Source of the DNA: Acidimicrobiia bacterium
GTDB lineage: Bacteria; Actinomycetota; Acidimicrobiia; Acidimicrobiales; AC-14
DNA: 64,000 nucleotides
NCBI GenBank assembly: GCA_023265025.1
Contig: JAHFUP010000008.1
Span: 43,637 to 107,636 of the forward strand
Direction: 5' to 3'
Of this stretch, positions 28,374-38,015 are shown one piece after another. The stretch's first letter is position 1, and every line of letters begins with the position of its first letter. A program made the position numbers and the translations under genes. Under the pieces are notes generated by a model, which did not search any database, had not been told where the DNA came from, and saw only the letters and a list, made by a program, of their open reading frames with translations.

Positions 28374-29534
28374 GTGAGCGCGCCCACCGCCGGCCAGCCC
28401 CGGGCCGCGGTCACCCTGCGCCACGGCGAGATCGTCAGCCCGATCGAGCTCTTCTTCGACCTGGTGTTCGTGCTGGCCGTCACCCAGTGCACGGCGCTGA
28501 TGGCCCAGGACCCGACGTGGAAGGGCGTCGGCCGGGGCGTGCTGATCCTCGGCCTGCTGTGGTGGTCGTGGGTCGGCTACGCCTGGCTCACGAGCGTGCT
28601 CGACCCCGACGAGGGCGCGGTCCGCCTCGTCATCTTCGCGGCGATGGCCGCCCTGCTGGTCACTTCGCTCTGCGTACCGGACGCGTTCGGCGACCTCGGG
28701 CTGGCCTTCGCCGTGTCGTACGGGGCGGTTCGGGCGGCCCACATCGCCCTGTTCGTCCTCGGCAGCCGGGACGACGCCGGCCTGCGCCACTCGGTCGTCG
28801 GCCTGGGCCTGAGCACCGCGGCCGGCGTGGGCGTGTTGATCGTCGGGTCACAGCTCCACGGCGACGCCCGCGCCGCGGTGTGGCTGGCGGCCCTGGTGTT
28901 CGACATGGGCGGCCCGCTGGTCATCGACCCAGGCGGCTGGCGCCTGGTGCCGGGGCACTTCGCCGAGCGCCACGGCCTCATCGTCATCGTGGCGCTGGGG
29001 GAGTCGATCGTGGCCATCGGCGTGGGCGCCGGCGCCGGCGTGGACGGCGGCGTGATCGTGGCCGCCGTCCTGGGCATCGCGGTGGCCGCCGCGCTCTGGT
29101 GGGCCTACTTCGACGTCTCCGCCCTGGTCGCCGGCCAGCGTCTGGCCCAGGTCGAGTCCGTCCCCGTGCGGAACCGGCTGGCCCGTGACGCCTACTCGTA
29201 CCTGCACCTGCCGATGGTGGCCGGCATCGTCCTCGTCGCCATGGGCATGAAGGCGACGCTGGCCCACGTCGGCGACCCGCTCGGGTGGGTGACGGCGACG
29301 GCGCTGGTCGGCGGGGCCGCCCTGTACCTGCTGGCCCACGTCGTCTTCAAGCTTCGGACCCTGTCCGTGCTGAGCGTCGCCCGACTCGTGGCCGCGGTCG
29401 TCCTCGTGGGCCTCATCCCAGTCGCCCACCAGGTGGAGGCGCTGGCGACGGTCGGCATCGTCGTCGGCGTGCTGTGGGCCATGATCGTCTTCGAGCGACT
29501 GACTCTCGTTCCGCGTCAGAGTGCACGTTTTTGA
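28374..29534 (+). CDS. low temperature requirement protein A (LtrA) family membrane protein
   Basis: RHGEIVSPIELFFDLVFVLAVTQCTALM; multiple TM helices. Confidence 0.88.
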   Translation: MSAPTAGQPRAAVTLRHGEIVSPIELFFDLVFVLAVTQCTALMAQDPTWKGVGRGVLILGLLWWSWVGYAWLTSVLDPDEGAVRLVIFAAMAALLVTSLCVPDAFGDLGLAFAVSYGAVRAAHIALFVLGSRDDAGLRHSVVGLGLSTAAGVGVLIVGSQLHGDARAAVWLAALVFDMGGPLVIDPGGWRLVPGHFAERHGLIVIVALGESIVAIGVGAGAGVDGGVIVAAVLGIAVAAALWWAYFDVSALVAGQRLAQVESVPVRNRLARDAYSYLHLPMVAGIVLVAMGMKATLAHVGDPLGWVTATALVGGAALYLLAHVVFKLRTLSVLSVARLVAAVVLVGLIPVAHQVEALATVGIVVGVLWAMIVFERLTLVPRQSARF

Positions 29535-29554
29535 CGTTCTCAGGGACGCGGAAC
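29508..29554. terminator. inverted repeat between convergent genes (bidirectional terminator candidate)
   Basis: GTTCCGCGTC ... TTTTT ... GACGCGGAAC, perfect 10-bp arms spanning LtrA stop codon. Confidence 0.55.
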
Positions 29555-29558
29555 GGCG

Positions 29559-30182
29559 TTAAGCCAGGCGTTCGAGGCGGTCGCCGTCGAGGAACCACAG
29601 CTCGACGCCGTCGAGCAGCCCGCGGTAGCGGGTCACCCACCGGTTCACGGTGTCCCAATCGTCGCCGAAGACCAGGAACCGGCGAACGGCGTTCGTCACA
29701 TGCCCGACGACGAGGACGGCCTCGGAGATCACCGCCGACTTGGCCTCGTCCGTGCGGCCGCGACCGGCGACCCACACCACGTCGCCGACGATGCGGCCGT
29801 TTCCCGACACCAGCTCGAAAGGCTGGGTGTTGCCGCCGGGCAGGGCGGCCAGGCGGCGGTGCAGGGTGGTGCCCCACCGGGCGGACAGCACCCGGCGGGC
29901 GTGGTCGGGGAAGGCGGGGCGCTTCGGCGCCTCGACGGGTGGCGGCGACGGTCGGGGGGCAGGCGCCGGCGGCGCCGGGGCCGCGCTCCGGGCGGCGGGC
30001 TCGAGGACGGGGCGGACGCCGCCGGCCATGTTGCGGACCACCAGGCCCTGGGCCTCGAGCTGGTGGCACGCCTCCACGATGTCGGGCCGGCGGACGCCCA
30101 GGGCGTCGGCCAGCTCGCCGTCGTCGAGCGACGCACCGTGCGTCCTGAGGTGCTCGACGATCCGGTCTCCCAGCGGTGGCAC
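29559..30182 (-). CDS. winged-helix-like DNA-binding hypothetical protein
   Basis: GDRIVEHLRTHGASLDDGELADALGVRRPDIVEACHQLEAQGLVVRN. Confidence 0.6.
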   Translation of the reverse strand: MPPLGDRIVEHLRTHGASLDDGELADALGVRRPDIVEACHQLEAQGLVVRNMAGGVRPVLEPAARSAAPAPPAPAPRPSPPPVEAPKRPAFPDHARRVLSARWGTTLHRRLAALPGGNTQPFELVSGNGRIVGDVVWVAGRGRTDEAKSAVISEAVLVVGHVTNAVRRFLVFGDDWDTVNRWVTRYRGLLDGVELWFLDGDRLERLA

Positions 30183-30202
30183 GGGGGAGAACGTACGCGC
30201 GT

Positions 30203-31267
30203 TCAGGCGCCGCGCACCACGACGAGGCGGTCGGCCCCCGATTCCGCCCCCCACACCTCCCCCGGGCGACCGAGGATCTGCCGCACGCTGGCATCGGCCA
30301 CGTCCAGGGGGAACGACCGGAACGCCTCCGTCCGGGGGTCGAACCTGACCAGGGCGTTGGCGCCGAAGTCGCTCAGCCACACCCGGTCCTTCTCGTCGAC
30401 GTAGACCGCGTAGGCCTGGGGTCGGCTGCCGGGCAGCTTCCATTCCCGCCACCGGCCCGTGGCCGGATCGAGCACCGCCACCTGGCCGGCGTTCCACTCG
30501 CTCACCCAGACCTTGCCGGTCGAGTCGGACCACACCCGCCGGGCGCCCTGGCCGGCGGTGGGCGGGTCGATGGGGGTGGACTTGCCCGACGACGTGTCGA
30601 TCCGGGCCACGTGGCTGCCGGCGAGCGACGCGTAGAACACCTCGCCGCCGGGGGTGGCGGTGATGCCGTAGGGGCCGGCGCCCCGGGGGGCGTCCATGAC
30701 CTCCACCTTGCCGGTCTTGGGGTCGAGCCGTCCGTAGACGCCGGACTGCCCGGTGAACCAGAGGATGCCGCCGGGGCCGAAGGCGGCGGTGTTGAGGTTG
30801 GCGTTCCGGGTGCCGGCGGGGAGCGGGAAGCGGGTGACCTCCCGGGTGGTGCCGTCGACCCGGACGATGGCGTTCAGGCCGCCGTCGGTGACCCACGCGG
30901 CCCCGTCGGGCCCGACGATCACGCCGTGGGGCGCCGAGCCGGCGCCGAGCTTCACCGACGTGGTGGCGCCGGTGGCCGGGTCGAGGCGACCAAGCTCGCC
31001 CTTCGCCTGAGCGGTGTACCAGACGGCGCCGTCCGGCGCCGGCGCCACATCGTGGGGCCGGGAGCCCGCCGGCACCGGGTAGGTCGTCATCTTGGCCTCG
31101 GCCGGCGGCGCCGGCGCCGGCGCCGCGGTCGTGCTCATGGTCGTCGGGGCCACCGCCGGCGAGGTCGACGTCACCGCCGGCTGCGGGCCGCTCACCACCT
31201 GGTCGGAGGCCGAGTTGCAGGCGCCGGCGACGAGGGCCAGGGCCAGGGCGACTGCCGCCCGGTTCAT
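30203..31267 (-). CDS. virginiamycin B lyase/SMP-30-like beta-propeller lipoprotein
   Basis: Lipobox VAGACNSA; repeats such as PHGVIVGPDGAAWVTDGGLNAIVRVD. Confidence 0.8.
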   Translation of the reverse strand: MNRAAVALALALVAGACNSASDQVVSGPQPAVTSTSPAVAPTTMSTTAAPAPAPPAEAKMTTYPVPAGSRPHDVAPAPDGAVWYTAQAKGELGRLDPATGATTSVKLGAGSAPHGVIVGPDGAAWVTDGGLNAIVRVDGTTREVTRFPLPAGTRNANLNTAAFGPGGILWFTGQSGVYGRLDPKTGKVEVMDAPRGAGPYGITATPGGEVFYASLAGSHVARIDTSSGKSTPIDPPTAGQGARRVWSDSTGKVWVSEWNAGQVAVLDPATGRWREWKLPGSRPQAYAVYVDEKDRVWLSDFGANALVRFDPRTEAFRSFPLDVADASVRQILGRPGEVWGAESGADRLVVVRGA

Positions 31268-32115
31268 TGTCGGGCCAGGAACGCGGCGACGGCGGCGTTG
31301 AAGCCGTCCGCTGCCTCCAGGTTCGAGAGGTGGCCGGCCCGGGGCAGCACGACCAGCTTCGACCCGCGGATCCGCTGGTGCATGTCCCGCGCCACGTCGG
31401 GCGGCGTCAGGCTGTCGTGCTCCCCGACGATCACCAGGGTGGGCACCGAGATGCCGGCCAGCTCGGCGGTGGCGTCGGGCCGGTACTTCATCGCCTCCAG
31501 GGCGCCGATGTACCCGGCGGCCGGGTTGGCCATGAGCCGGCGCACCTGCTCGACCAGGTCGAGGCGGGTGGCGCGGGTGTCGTCGGAGAGCAGGCCGCCG
31601 AGGAGCACCTCGATGAGGCTGGTGGTCCCGATGCTGGCGACCTGGTCCTGCTGGTCCGTGCGGCGCTCGAACACCATGGTGGTGTCGGCGCCGGCCTTGG
31701 TGTCGGCCAGCACGAGGGCCGAGACCCGCTCGGCGTGCTCCCGGAGGAAGGCAAAGGCCACGTACCCGCCCATGGAGAGGCCGCCGAGCACGACCGGGCC
31801 GAGGCCGAGGTGCGTGAGCAGCCCGGCCACCAGGTCGGCGAAGCCGATCATCGTGTAGCGGTACATGCTGTCGGGGGCACCGGACCCCCCGAAGCCCGGG
31901 AGGTCCGGTGCGATCACCCGCCGGTGCGCGGCCAGGTGCTCGAACTGGGTCGCCCACATGCCCGAGTGCAACGGGAAGGCGTGGAGGAGCACCAGCGCCG
32001 GCTCCCCGGTCCCGACATCGGCGTAATGGAGGCGGACCCCGTCCACCTCGACGTTCGGCACGAACTCACGGTACCCGCCGGGTGCCGCCTTGCGGTCGCT
32101 AAGTGTCGACGTCAT
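31264..32115 (-). CDS. alpha/beta hydrolase
   Basis: LVLLHAFPLHSGMW, GGLSMGGYVAFAF nucleophile elbow, GHLSNLEA. Confidence 0.88.
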   Translation of the reverse strand: MTSTLSDRKAAPGGYREFVPNVEVDGVRLHYADVGTGEPALVLLHAFPLHSGMWATQFEHLAAHRRVIAPDLPGFGGSGAPDSMYRYTMIGFADLVAGLLTHLGLGPVVLGGLSMGGYVAFAFLREHAERVSALVLADTKAGADTTMVFERRTDQQDQVASIGTTSLIEVLLGGLLSDDTRATRLDLVEQVRRLMANPAAGYIGALEAMKYRPDATAELAGISVPTLVIVGEHDSLTPPDVARDMHQRIRGSKLVVLPRAGHLSNLEAADGFNAAVAAFLARQ

Positions 32116-32154
32116 CCATTGCAGCGCCGGCTCGGTGGTGGGAGGTTGAGAGCC

Positions 32155-32496
32155 GTGGCGGAACACCCCGAGCTGTGGACCGAGAAGACACCGGAGAAGC
32201 GCTACCTGTACGACGTGGTGCCGACGTTCGGGGCGGCCCACGACGCCGAACTGATGCGCACCGGCCACCCGCCGGCACCCAGGCCGCCCCGCACGCCCCG
32301 CCGGGAGCGCGGACCGTTCCTCACCTATCTGCGCCAACCCTGGTCATGGGGCGACAACAGCCCCGGCGACGTATGGCACCGGCTCCAGTGCCGGTGGGGC
32401 CGTCACGTGATCGCCGGCGGGCACACCATGCAGCTCGGCAGCTCGATGGTCTACGTCGAGCGCACGTGCCGGTGGTGCGGGGCCGCGCCGGCGTAG
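32155..32496 (+). CDS. hypothetical protein
   Basis: GTG-start ORF VAEHPELWTEKTPEKRYLYDVVPTFG...CRWCGAAPA. Confidence 0.5.
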   Translation: MAEHPELWTEKTPEKRYLYDVVPTFGAAHDAELMRTGHPPAPRPPRTPRRERGPFLTYLRQPWSWGDNSPGDVWHRLQCRWGRHVIAGGHTMQLGSSMVYVERTCRWCGAAPA

Positions 32497-32503
32497 CGCC
32501 GGC

Positions 32504-33436
32504 TCAGGCGACCGCCGTCCCCGGCATCCCGCCGGCGATGGCCGTCCCACCCGACGGCTGGCCCATGCGGACGACCGGGTAGCCGGCCGCATCCCAGTCG
32601 AGCGGCGCGGAGCGGATCTCGCGGTCGGCCCATCCGGGGTCGCCGCTGAGCTTGCGGTGGTAGACGAGGTGGGTGCCGGCCGGCGTGTCGACGACACAGC
32701 CGTGGCCGCCGCCGGTGAACCAGGGACGGGGCTGCTTCCGCCACGATGCGGGGTCACCGACCTCGCCGCCCGTCCACTCCAGCAGCCCCATCTTGTAGGC
32801 CTGGGTCCAGCTGGCGTCGGCCGCGTAGATGAGGAACAGCCGGTCGGACCCGGGCCGGCGGACGATCTCCGGCCCTTCGTTGATCGGCGCCGCGCTCATC
32901 TCCCAGCCGTGTTCCGGGCGCGACAGGCACTGCCGCTCCCCGCAGATCGTCCACGGGTCCGACATCGGGGCGATGTAGAGGTTCTGGGGGAAGCCGTCCG
33001 CCGGCCCTTCCCACCCCGACCACGCGGCGAAGAGGCCGCCGGCGTGGCTGAACACGGTCAGGTCGATGGCCCACACGTCGTGCGCGGGGTCGCGCACCGG
33101 TCCGAGGGCGCGGTAGGGACCGAGGGGCTGGTCGGCGACCAGAGCGTACGTCCGGTGGTTGGCCGCCCGGCCGTCGCTGGCCGTGAAGTAGCAGTACCAC
33201 CGGCCGTCGATCTGGTGGAGCTCCGGCGCCCAGATCTGGCGGCTGGGGCCGCCGGGCGCCCAGATGACCGTCTCGACGTTGCGCTCCATGCGCTCCAGGT
33301 CGGCGAAGCGCTTGATGACGATCCGCCGGTTGGCGCCGGCGGACTGCACCAGCAGCAGAGACCCGTCGTGGGCGACGACCCACGGGTCCTGCCCCGGGAA
33401 GGGCCGCCGCTCGCGGAAGGCGTCGAACAGACTCAT
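32504..33436 (-). CDS. glycoside hydrolase family 43-like protein
   Basis: IWAPELHQIDGRWYCYFTASDG, VWAIDLTVFSH, NEGPEIVRRPGSDRLFLIYAADASW, GGGHGCVVDTPAGTHLVYHRK. Confidence 0.8.
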   Translation of the reverse strand: MSLFDAFRERRPFPGQDPWVVAHDGSLLLVQSAGANRRIVIKRFADLERMERNVETVIWAPGGPSRQIWAPELHQIDGRWYCYFTASDGRAANHRTYALVADQPLGPYRALGPVRDPAHDVWAIDLTVFSHAGGLFAAWSGWEGPADGFPQNLYIAPMSDPWTICGERQCLSRPEHGWEMSAAPINEGPEIVRRPGSDRLFLIYAADASWTQAYKMGLLEWTGGEVGDPASWRKQPRPWFTGGGHGCVVDTPAGTHLVYHRKLSGDPGWADREIRSAPLDWDAAGYPVVRMGQPSGGTAIAGGMPGTAVA

Positions 33437-34020
33437 GTGAGGCCGGCGAGGGGAGCGGCCACCCGGTCGGTGAGGAGGCCGAGGAGCCAGCCGGTGGTGA
33501 GGAGGCCCCACACCGTGACGCTGGCGGCGATGAGGGCGACGCTGTCGTCGTCGCGCAGGTACCGGACGACGGGCACCATCCAGAAGGCGCTGCGCAGCAG
33601 GCGCCGGCCGGGCCGGTTGGTCAGGTCGGCGGACAGGGCATCGACGCAGTAGACGACGAAGCCCATCGTGATCTCGGCGAGGATCAGGAAGTACGGGGCC
33701 GTGATCCGGTCGTACTCCAGGGTGAGCAGCCAGCCGGTGGTGACCATGAACCACACGACGGCGCCGAACCGCCCGAGCTTGGTCACGTTGCGGTGGGTGA
33801 ACCACCGGGTGAGCGTCACCATCCACAGCACGCCCCGGGCCACCCGCTCGCCCGGCCGCCTGGTCTCCTCGCCCACCGAATCCGCGCAGAACACGATGAA
33901 GGCCAGGGTCACCTCCACGAGGGCCCAGGCGATCACCGCCCCGGTCATGGCGCCGGCGTCGGGTCGCCTCGCCGCGGCCGGCTGGAGTCGGGACACTGAC
34001 GCGGGCGGCGGGCCATGCAT
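33433..34020 (-). CDS. integral membrane protein with internal duplication
   Basis: Two similar halves: ALVEVTLAFIVFCADS..RRPGERVARGVLWMV / LILAEITMGFVVYCVDA..NRPGRRLLRSAFWMV. Confidence 0.65.
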   Translation of the reverse strand: MHGPPPASVSRLQPAAARRPDAGAMTGAVIAWALVEVTLAFIVFCADSVGEETRRPGERVARGVLWMVTLTRWFTHRNVTKLGRFGAVVWFMVTTGWLLTLEYDRITAPYFLILAEITMGFVVYCVDALSADLTNRPGRRLLRSAFWMVPVVRYLRDDDSVALIAASVTVWGLLTTGWLLGLLTDRVAAPLAGLT

Positions 34021-34066
34021 CCATCATCGACCATTTCCGGGGTTACTTGATGCGTACGCTGGTGCG

Positions 34067-34588
34067 GTGCGGCCCGGGGTGATCGTGCTCGTCGGGCTGC
34101 CAGGGGCGGGCAAGAGCACGCTCGCCGCCGCGCTCGCGGCCCGCCTGGCCGGCGTGCGGGTGCTCGACAAGGACAAGGTCCGCCACGTGCTCTTCGACCC
34201 GTGCGACTACACCTCGGCCGAGCGCGACGTCGTCTTCGCGGCCATGCTCGACGCCGCCCGCTACCACCTCGGCCGCGACCGCATCGTGGTCTTCGACGGG
34301 CTGACGTTCTCCCGTCGCTCGCAGGTGGCGGCGGCCGAAGCGGTGGCCGACGAGGCCGGCGCCTTCACCGCGGTGATCGTGTGCGACGTCCCCGTCGAGC
34401 TGGCCGTGGCCCGCTGCGCGGCCGACACCGCCGGCCACCTGGCGTCCAACCGCGACGCCCGGCTCGTCCGGCGGGTGGCGGCGGAGATGGAAGAGCCGGC
34501 GGGCGCCTACCTCACCCTCGACATGACCGTCGAGGTCGATGCGCTGGCTGACCAGGCCCTGGACTACGTCGGAGAGGTCGCGGGGTAG
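34067..34588 (+). CDS. AAA-type P-loop kinase (zeta-toxin/adenylylsulfate kinase-like)
   Basis: IVLVGLPGAGKSTLAAALAARL; VRVLDKDKVRHVLF. Confidence 0.75.
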   Translation: MRPGVIVLVGLPGAGKSTLAAALAARLAGVRVLDKDKVRHVLFDPCDYTSAERDVVFAAMLDAARYHLGRDRIVVFDGLTFSRRSQVAAAEAVADEAGAFTAVIVCDVPVELAVARCAADTAGHLASNRDARLVRRVAAEMEEPAGAYLTLDMTVEVDALADQALDYVGEVAG

Positions 34589-34611
34589 TGACGGGGCATT
34601 AACTTGCGCCA

Positions 34612-35628
34612 ATGGACTACCGAGCCATGGGCGGGACCGGCCTGAAGGTGAGCCACCTGTGCCTCGGCGCCATGATGTTCGGCGCCTGGGGCAACACCGA
34701 CCAGGACGACTGCGTGCGCATCATCCATACCGCCCTGGACGGCGGCGTGAACTTCCTCGACACCGCCGACGTCTACTCCAAGGGTGAGTCCGAGGAGATC
34801 GTCGGCCGCGCGCTCAAGGGCCGGCGGGACCAGGTGGTGCTGGCCACCAAGTTCCACGCCAAGATGGGCGACGACCCGAACATGGGCGGGAACTCCCGAC
34901 GTTGGGCCCAGCGAGCCTGCGACGACAGCCTGCGCCGGCTGGGCACCGACTGGATCGACGTGTACCAGGTGCACCGGTCCGACCCCGCCGTCGACCTCGA
35001 CGAGACGTTGGGTGCGCTGAGCGACCTGGTCCACGCCGGCAAGGTGCGCTACCTCGGCTCGTCCACATTCCCGCCGTCGGCCATCGTCGAGGCCCAGTGG
35101 GTGGCGGAGCGCCGCCACCGCGAGCGCTTCGTGTGCGAGCAGCCGCCGTACTCCATCTTCGTGCGGGGCGTGGAGCGCGACGTGCTGCCGACCTGCCAGC
35201 GCCACCGCATGGGCGTCATCGCCTGGAGCCCGCTGAACGGCGGGTGGTTGACCGGCAAATACCGCAAGGGCCAGGAGCCGCCGCCGGGCTCCCGGGGCGC
35301 CCGCAACTGGGCCGGCCGGTTCGGCACCCCGGAGAGCCAGCGCAAGCTGGACCTCGTCGAGGACCTGTTGAAGGTGGCGGCCGACGCCGGCATCTCGCTG
35401 ACCCATCTCGCCCAGGCCTGGGTCGTGCGTCACCCGGCCGTGACCTCCGCCATCGTCGGGCCGCGCACGATGGAACAACTCACCGACCTCCTTGCCGGCC
35501 AGGACGTCACCCTCGACGACGCGGTCCTCGACCGCATCGACGAGCTGGTGGCGCCGGGTACCGATGTCAACCCGGGCGACGCCGGTTGGACCTCGCCGGC
35601 GCTGGCGCCGGCCGCCCGCCGGCGGTGA
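34612..35628 (+). CDS. aldo/keto reductase
   Basis: MDYRAMGGTGLKVSHLCLGAMMFG, GGVNFLDTADVYSKGESEEIVGRAL, WIDVYQVHR. Confidence 0.92.
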   Translation: MDYRAMGGTGLKVSHLCLGAMMFGAWGNTDQDDCVRIIHTALDGGVNFLDTADVYSKGESEEIVGRALKGRRDQVVLATKFHAKMGDDPNMGGNSRRWAQRACDDSLRRLGTDWIDVYQVHRSDPAVDLDETLGALSDLVHAGKVRYLGSSTFPPSAIVEAQWVAERRHRERFVCEQPPYSIFVRGVERDVLPTCQRHRMGVIAWSPLNGGWLTGKYRKGQEPPPGSRGARNWAGRFGTPESQRKLDLVEDLLKVAADAGISLTHLAQAWVVRHPAVTSAIVGPRTMEQLTDLLAGQDVTLDDAVLDRIDELVAPGTDVNPGDAGWTSPALAPAARRR

Positions 35629-37016
35629 GCGACCGATACCTGCTCCCAGAGCCGGTCACCTCTGTCGCCGGGTGGCAGGCCCTCGGCGGCGGGCAGGCCG
35701 TCGACATCGCCCGCCGGCTCGGGTCCGACGACACCATCGAGGAGCTGGGCACCGCCGGCCTGCGCGGCCGGGGCGGCGCCGGCTTCCCGACGGCGCGAAA
35801 GTGGTCGGGTGTGCGGTCGTCGCCCGGCACCCACCGCTACGTCGTGTGCAACGCGGCGGAAGGCGAGCCGTCGAGCTTCAAGGACCGTGCCCTGCTGCGG
35901 GCCAACCCGTACCAGGTGATCGAAGGCCTGGCCGTCGCCGCGCTGACCATCGGCGCCCGGGAGGCGTTCATCGGCATCAAGGCGAGCTTCCGACCCGAGA
36001 TGGCGAGGGTGCACCGGGCCATCGAGGAGATGCAGGCCGCCGGCCTGGCCGGCGACGTCCCGATCAGCGTCGTCGGCGGCCCCGACGAGTACCTGTTCGG
36101 CGAGGAGAAGGCGCTGCTCGAGGTGATCGAGGGGAAGCCGCCGATGCCCAGGCTGCTGGCGCCCTACGAGCAGGGCCTCTTCGCCGCCGGCTCGCAGATG
36201 GGATGGGAGTCGGTGCCGCGTGAGCCCGGCCACGGTCCAGGGCGCGACATCTCCAATCCCACGCTGGTCAATAACGTCGAGACGCTGGCCAACGTCGGCC
36301 ACATCCTCCTACGGGGCGCGGAGTGGTTCCGCTCCATGGGCACCGCCGGCTCGCCGGGTCACGCGGTGGCGACGGTGGTGGGCGACGTCGTCCACCCGGG
36401 CGTCGCCGAGATCGATCTCGGCATGCGGCTGTCGGACCTGATCGCCGAGGTCGGTGGTGGCGCCCGTCCCGGCCGGCGGGTCAAGGCCGCCTTCTCGGGC
36501 ATCTCCAACCCGGTGGTCACCGCCGACCGGCTCGACACGCCACTCACCTACGAGGACATGGAAGCCATCGGCTCGGGCCTCGGCGCCGTGGGCTTCGCCG
36601 TCTACGACGACAGCGCCTGCATGGTCGAGGTCGCGTTCCAGTACTCGCGGTTCCTCTGGATCGAGTCGTGCGGCCAGTGCCCGGCGTGCAAGCTCGGCAC
36701 CCAGGAGATCACCCACCGGCTCAACGAGATCGAGGCGTGCCGGGGCTCGGAGGAGGACGTCGCCGTCATCGGGGCGCAGCTGGCCAAGGTGACCGACGCC
36801 AACCGCTGCTTCCTCGGCACCGAGGAGCAGCGGGTGATCAGCAGCATCCTGCGCGCCTTCCCCGAGGAATTCGCCGCCCACCTTGAGGTTGAGGGCAATT
36901 GCCCCAACCCCCGCACCGACCTCATCGCGCCCAAGATCGTCGAGCTGGCCGGCGGCGTCGCCACCTACGACGAGCACCACCGCAAGAAGCGGCCCGACTG
37001 GACCTACGACCCCTGA
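35625..37016 (+). CDS. NuoF-like protein, second stand-alone paralog
   Basis: AGLRGRGGAGFPTARKW, CNAAEGEPSSFKDRALL, GPDEYLFGEEKALLEVIEG, ESCGQCPACKLGTQEI. Confidence 0.88.
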   Translation: MSDRYLLPEPVTSVAGWQALGGGQAVDIARRLGSDDTIEELGTAGLRGRGGAGFPTARKWSGVRSSPGTHRYVVCNAAEGEPSSFKDRALLRANPYQVIEGLAVAALTIGAREAFIGIKASFRPEMARVHRAIEEMQAAGLAGDVPISVVGGPDEYLFGEEKALLEVIEGKPPMPRLLAPYEQGLFAAGSQMGWESVPREPGHGPGRDISNPTLVNNVETLANVGHILLRGAEWFRSMGTAGSPGHAVATVVGDVVHPGVAEIDLGMRLSDLIAEVGGGARPGRRVKAAFSGISNPVVTADRLDTPLTYEDMEAIGSGLGAVGFAVYDDSACMVEVAFQYSRFLWIESCGQCPACKLGTQEITHRLNEIEACRGSEEDVAVIGAQLAKVTDANRCFLGTEEQRVISSILRAFPEEFAAHLEVEGNCPNPRTDLIAPKIVELAGGVATYDEHHRKKRPDWTYDP

Positions 37017-37645
37017 GCCGCCCAGGCCTCCTCGAGCACCTCGACGAGGACGTCGGGTGACTGGGCGCCGGACACCCCGAAGGCGCCACCCATCACGAAG
37101 AAGGGCACGCTGGTGATGCCGAGATCGGCGGCCCGCCGCTCGTCGGCGCGCACCTCCGCGGCGTAGGCGTCGCCGTCGAGCACGGCGCGTGCCTCGCCCG
37201 CGTCGAGGCCGGCCTCGGTGGCCACCGCGACCAGCACATCGGGATCTGCAGTCGGCTCCCCTTTGGTGAACGTCGACCGGAAGAGCTTGTCCGTGAGCTC
37301 CGCCTGCGCACCCCGATCGGCGGCGAGGTGCAACAAGCGGTGGGCGTCGAAGGTGTTCGCCGGCTTGGCTTTGTCGAATCGCAGGACGACGCCGTTCCGC
37401 GCGCCAGCTTCGATCATCTGGTCTATAAGCGCGTCAGCTTCGGGTAGCGACATGCGGTATTTCGTCGCCAAGCGGTCGAGATACGGCTCGTCACGGACCT
37501 TCGGGGCCGAAGGATCCAGCTCGAACGAACGCCACCGCACCTCGACCGCATCGCGATGTTCAAACCGGGCAAGGGCGACGTCGAACCGCCGCTTCCCGAT
37601 GTAGCACCACGGGCAGGCGATGTCGGACCAGATCTCGACGTTCAC
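37004..37645 (-). CDS. DsbA-family/FrnE-like oxidoreductase
   Basis: VNVEIWSDIACPWCYIGKRRFDVAL (CPWC), GITSVPFFVM. Confidence 0.9.
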   Translation of the reverse strand: MNVEIWSDIACPWCYIGKRRFDVALARFEHRDAVEVRWRSFELDPSAPKVRDEPYLDRLATKYRMSLPEADALIDQMIEAGARNGVVLRFDKAKPANTFDAHRLLHLAADRGAQAELTDKLFRSTFTKGEPTADPDVLVAVATEAGLDAGEARAVLDGDAYAAEVRADERRAADLGITSVPFFVMGGAFGVSGAQSPDVLVEVLEEAWAAQGS

Positions 37646-37667
37646 CTGCCGGCCCGCCGTCGGCGAC

Positions 37668-37943
37668 TCAGGCCTTCGACGAAGCCTTCTTCTTGGCCGC
37701 CGCCTTGGCCTTCTTGGCCGTCGCTGCCGCCTTACGCACCTCTTCGCCGGCCGCCCACTCCTTGGTGGTCTGGTCCTCGATCTCCGCGTCCGCCGCCAGG
37801 CTCTTGACCGAACGGACGCCGCCCATGCAGGAGGCCTTGCTGTTGTAAGACTCGCTGGTGGCGACGACTTGGCCGTTTGTGGACAACAGGTTGAAGCGGA
37901 ACTTCCCCGTGGTGCCCTTCTTGACGACGAACTTTCCCGGCAT
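37668..37943 (-). CDS. DUF1508/YegP-family protein with Lys/Ala-rich tail
   Basis: MPGKFVVKKGTTGKFRFNLLSTNGQVVATSESYNSKASCMGGVRSVK...KKASSKA. Confidence 0.85.
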   Translation of the reverse strand: MPGKFVVKKGTTGKFRFNLLSTNGQVVATSESYNSKASCMGGVRSVKSLAADAEIEDQTTKEWAAGEEVRKAAATAKKAKAAAKKKASSKA

Positions 37944-38015
37944 CTATTCCCCCTTGTCGGAAATGGAGTGAAGCCCGGAAGCAACCGCCGCCCCAGGCCG
38001 GCCGGAGCATAGCGT

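Noticed and set aside
34067-34588. Zeta-toxin of a toxin-antitoxin pair
   Set aside because: P-loop kinase similarity only; no epsilon-like antitoxin neighbour, next gene is a separate aldo/keto reductase.
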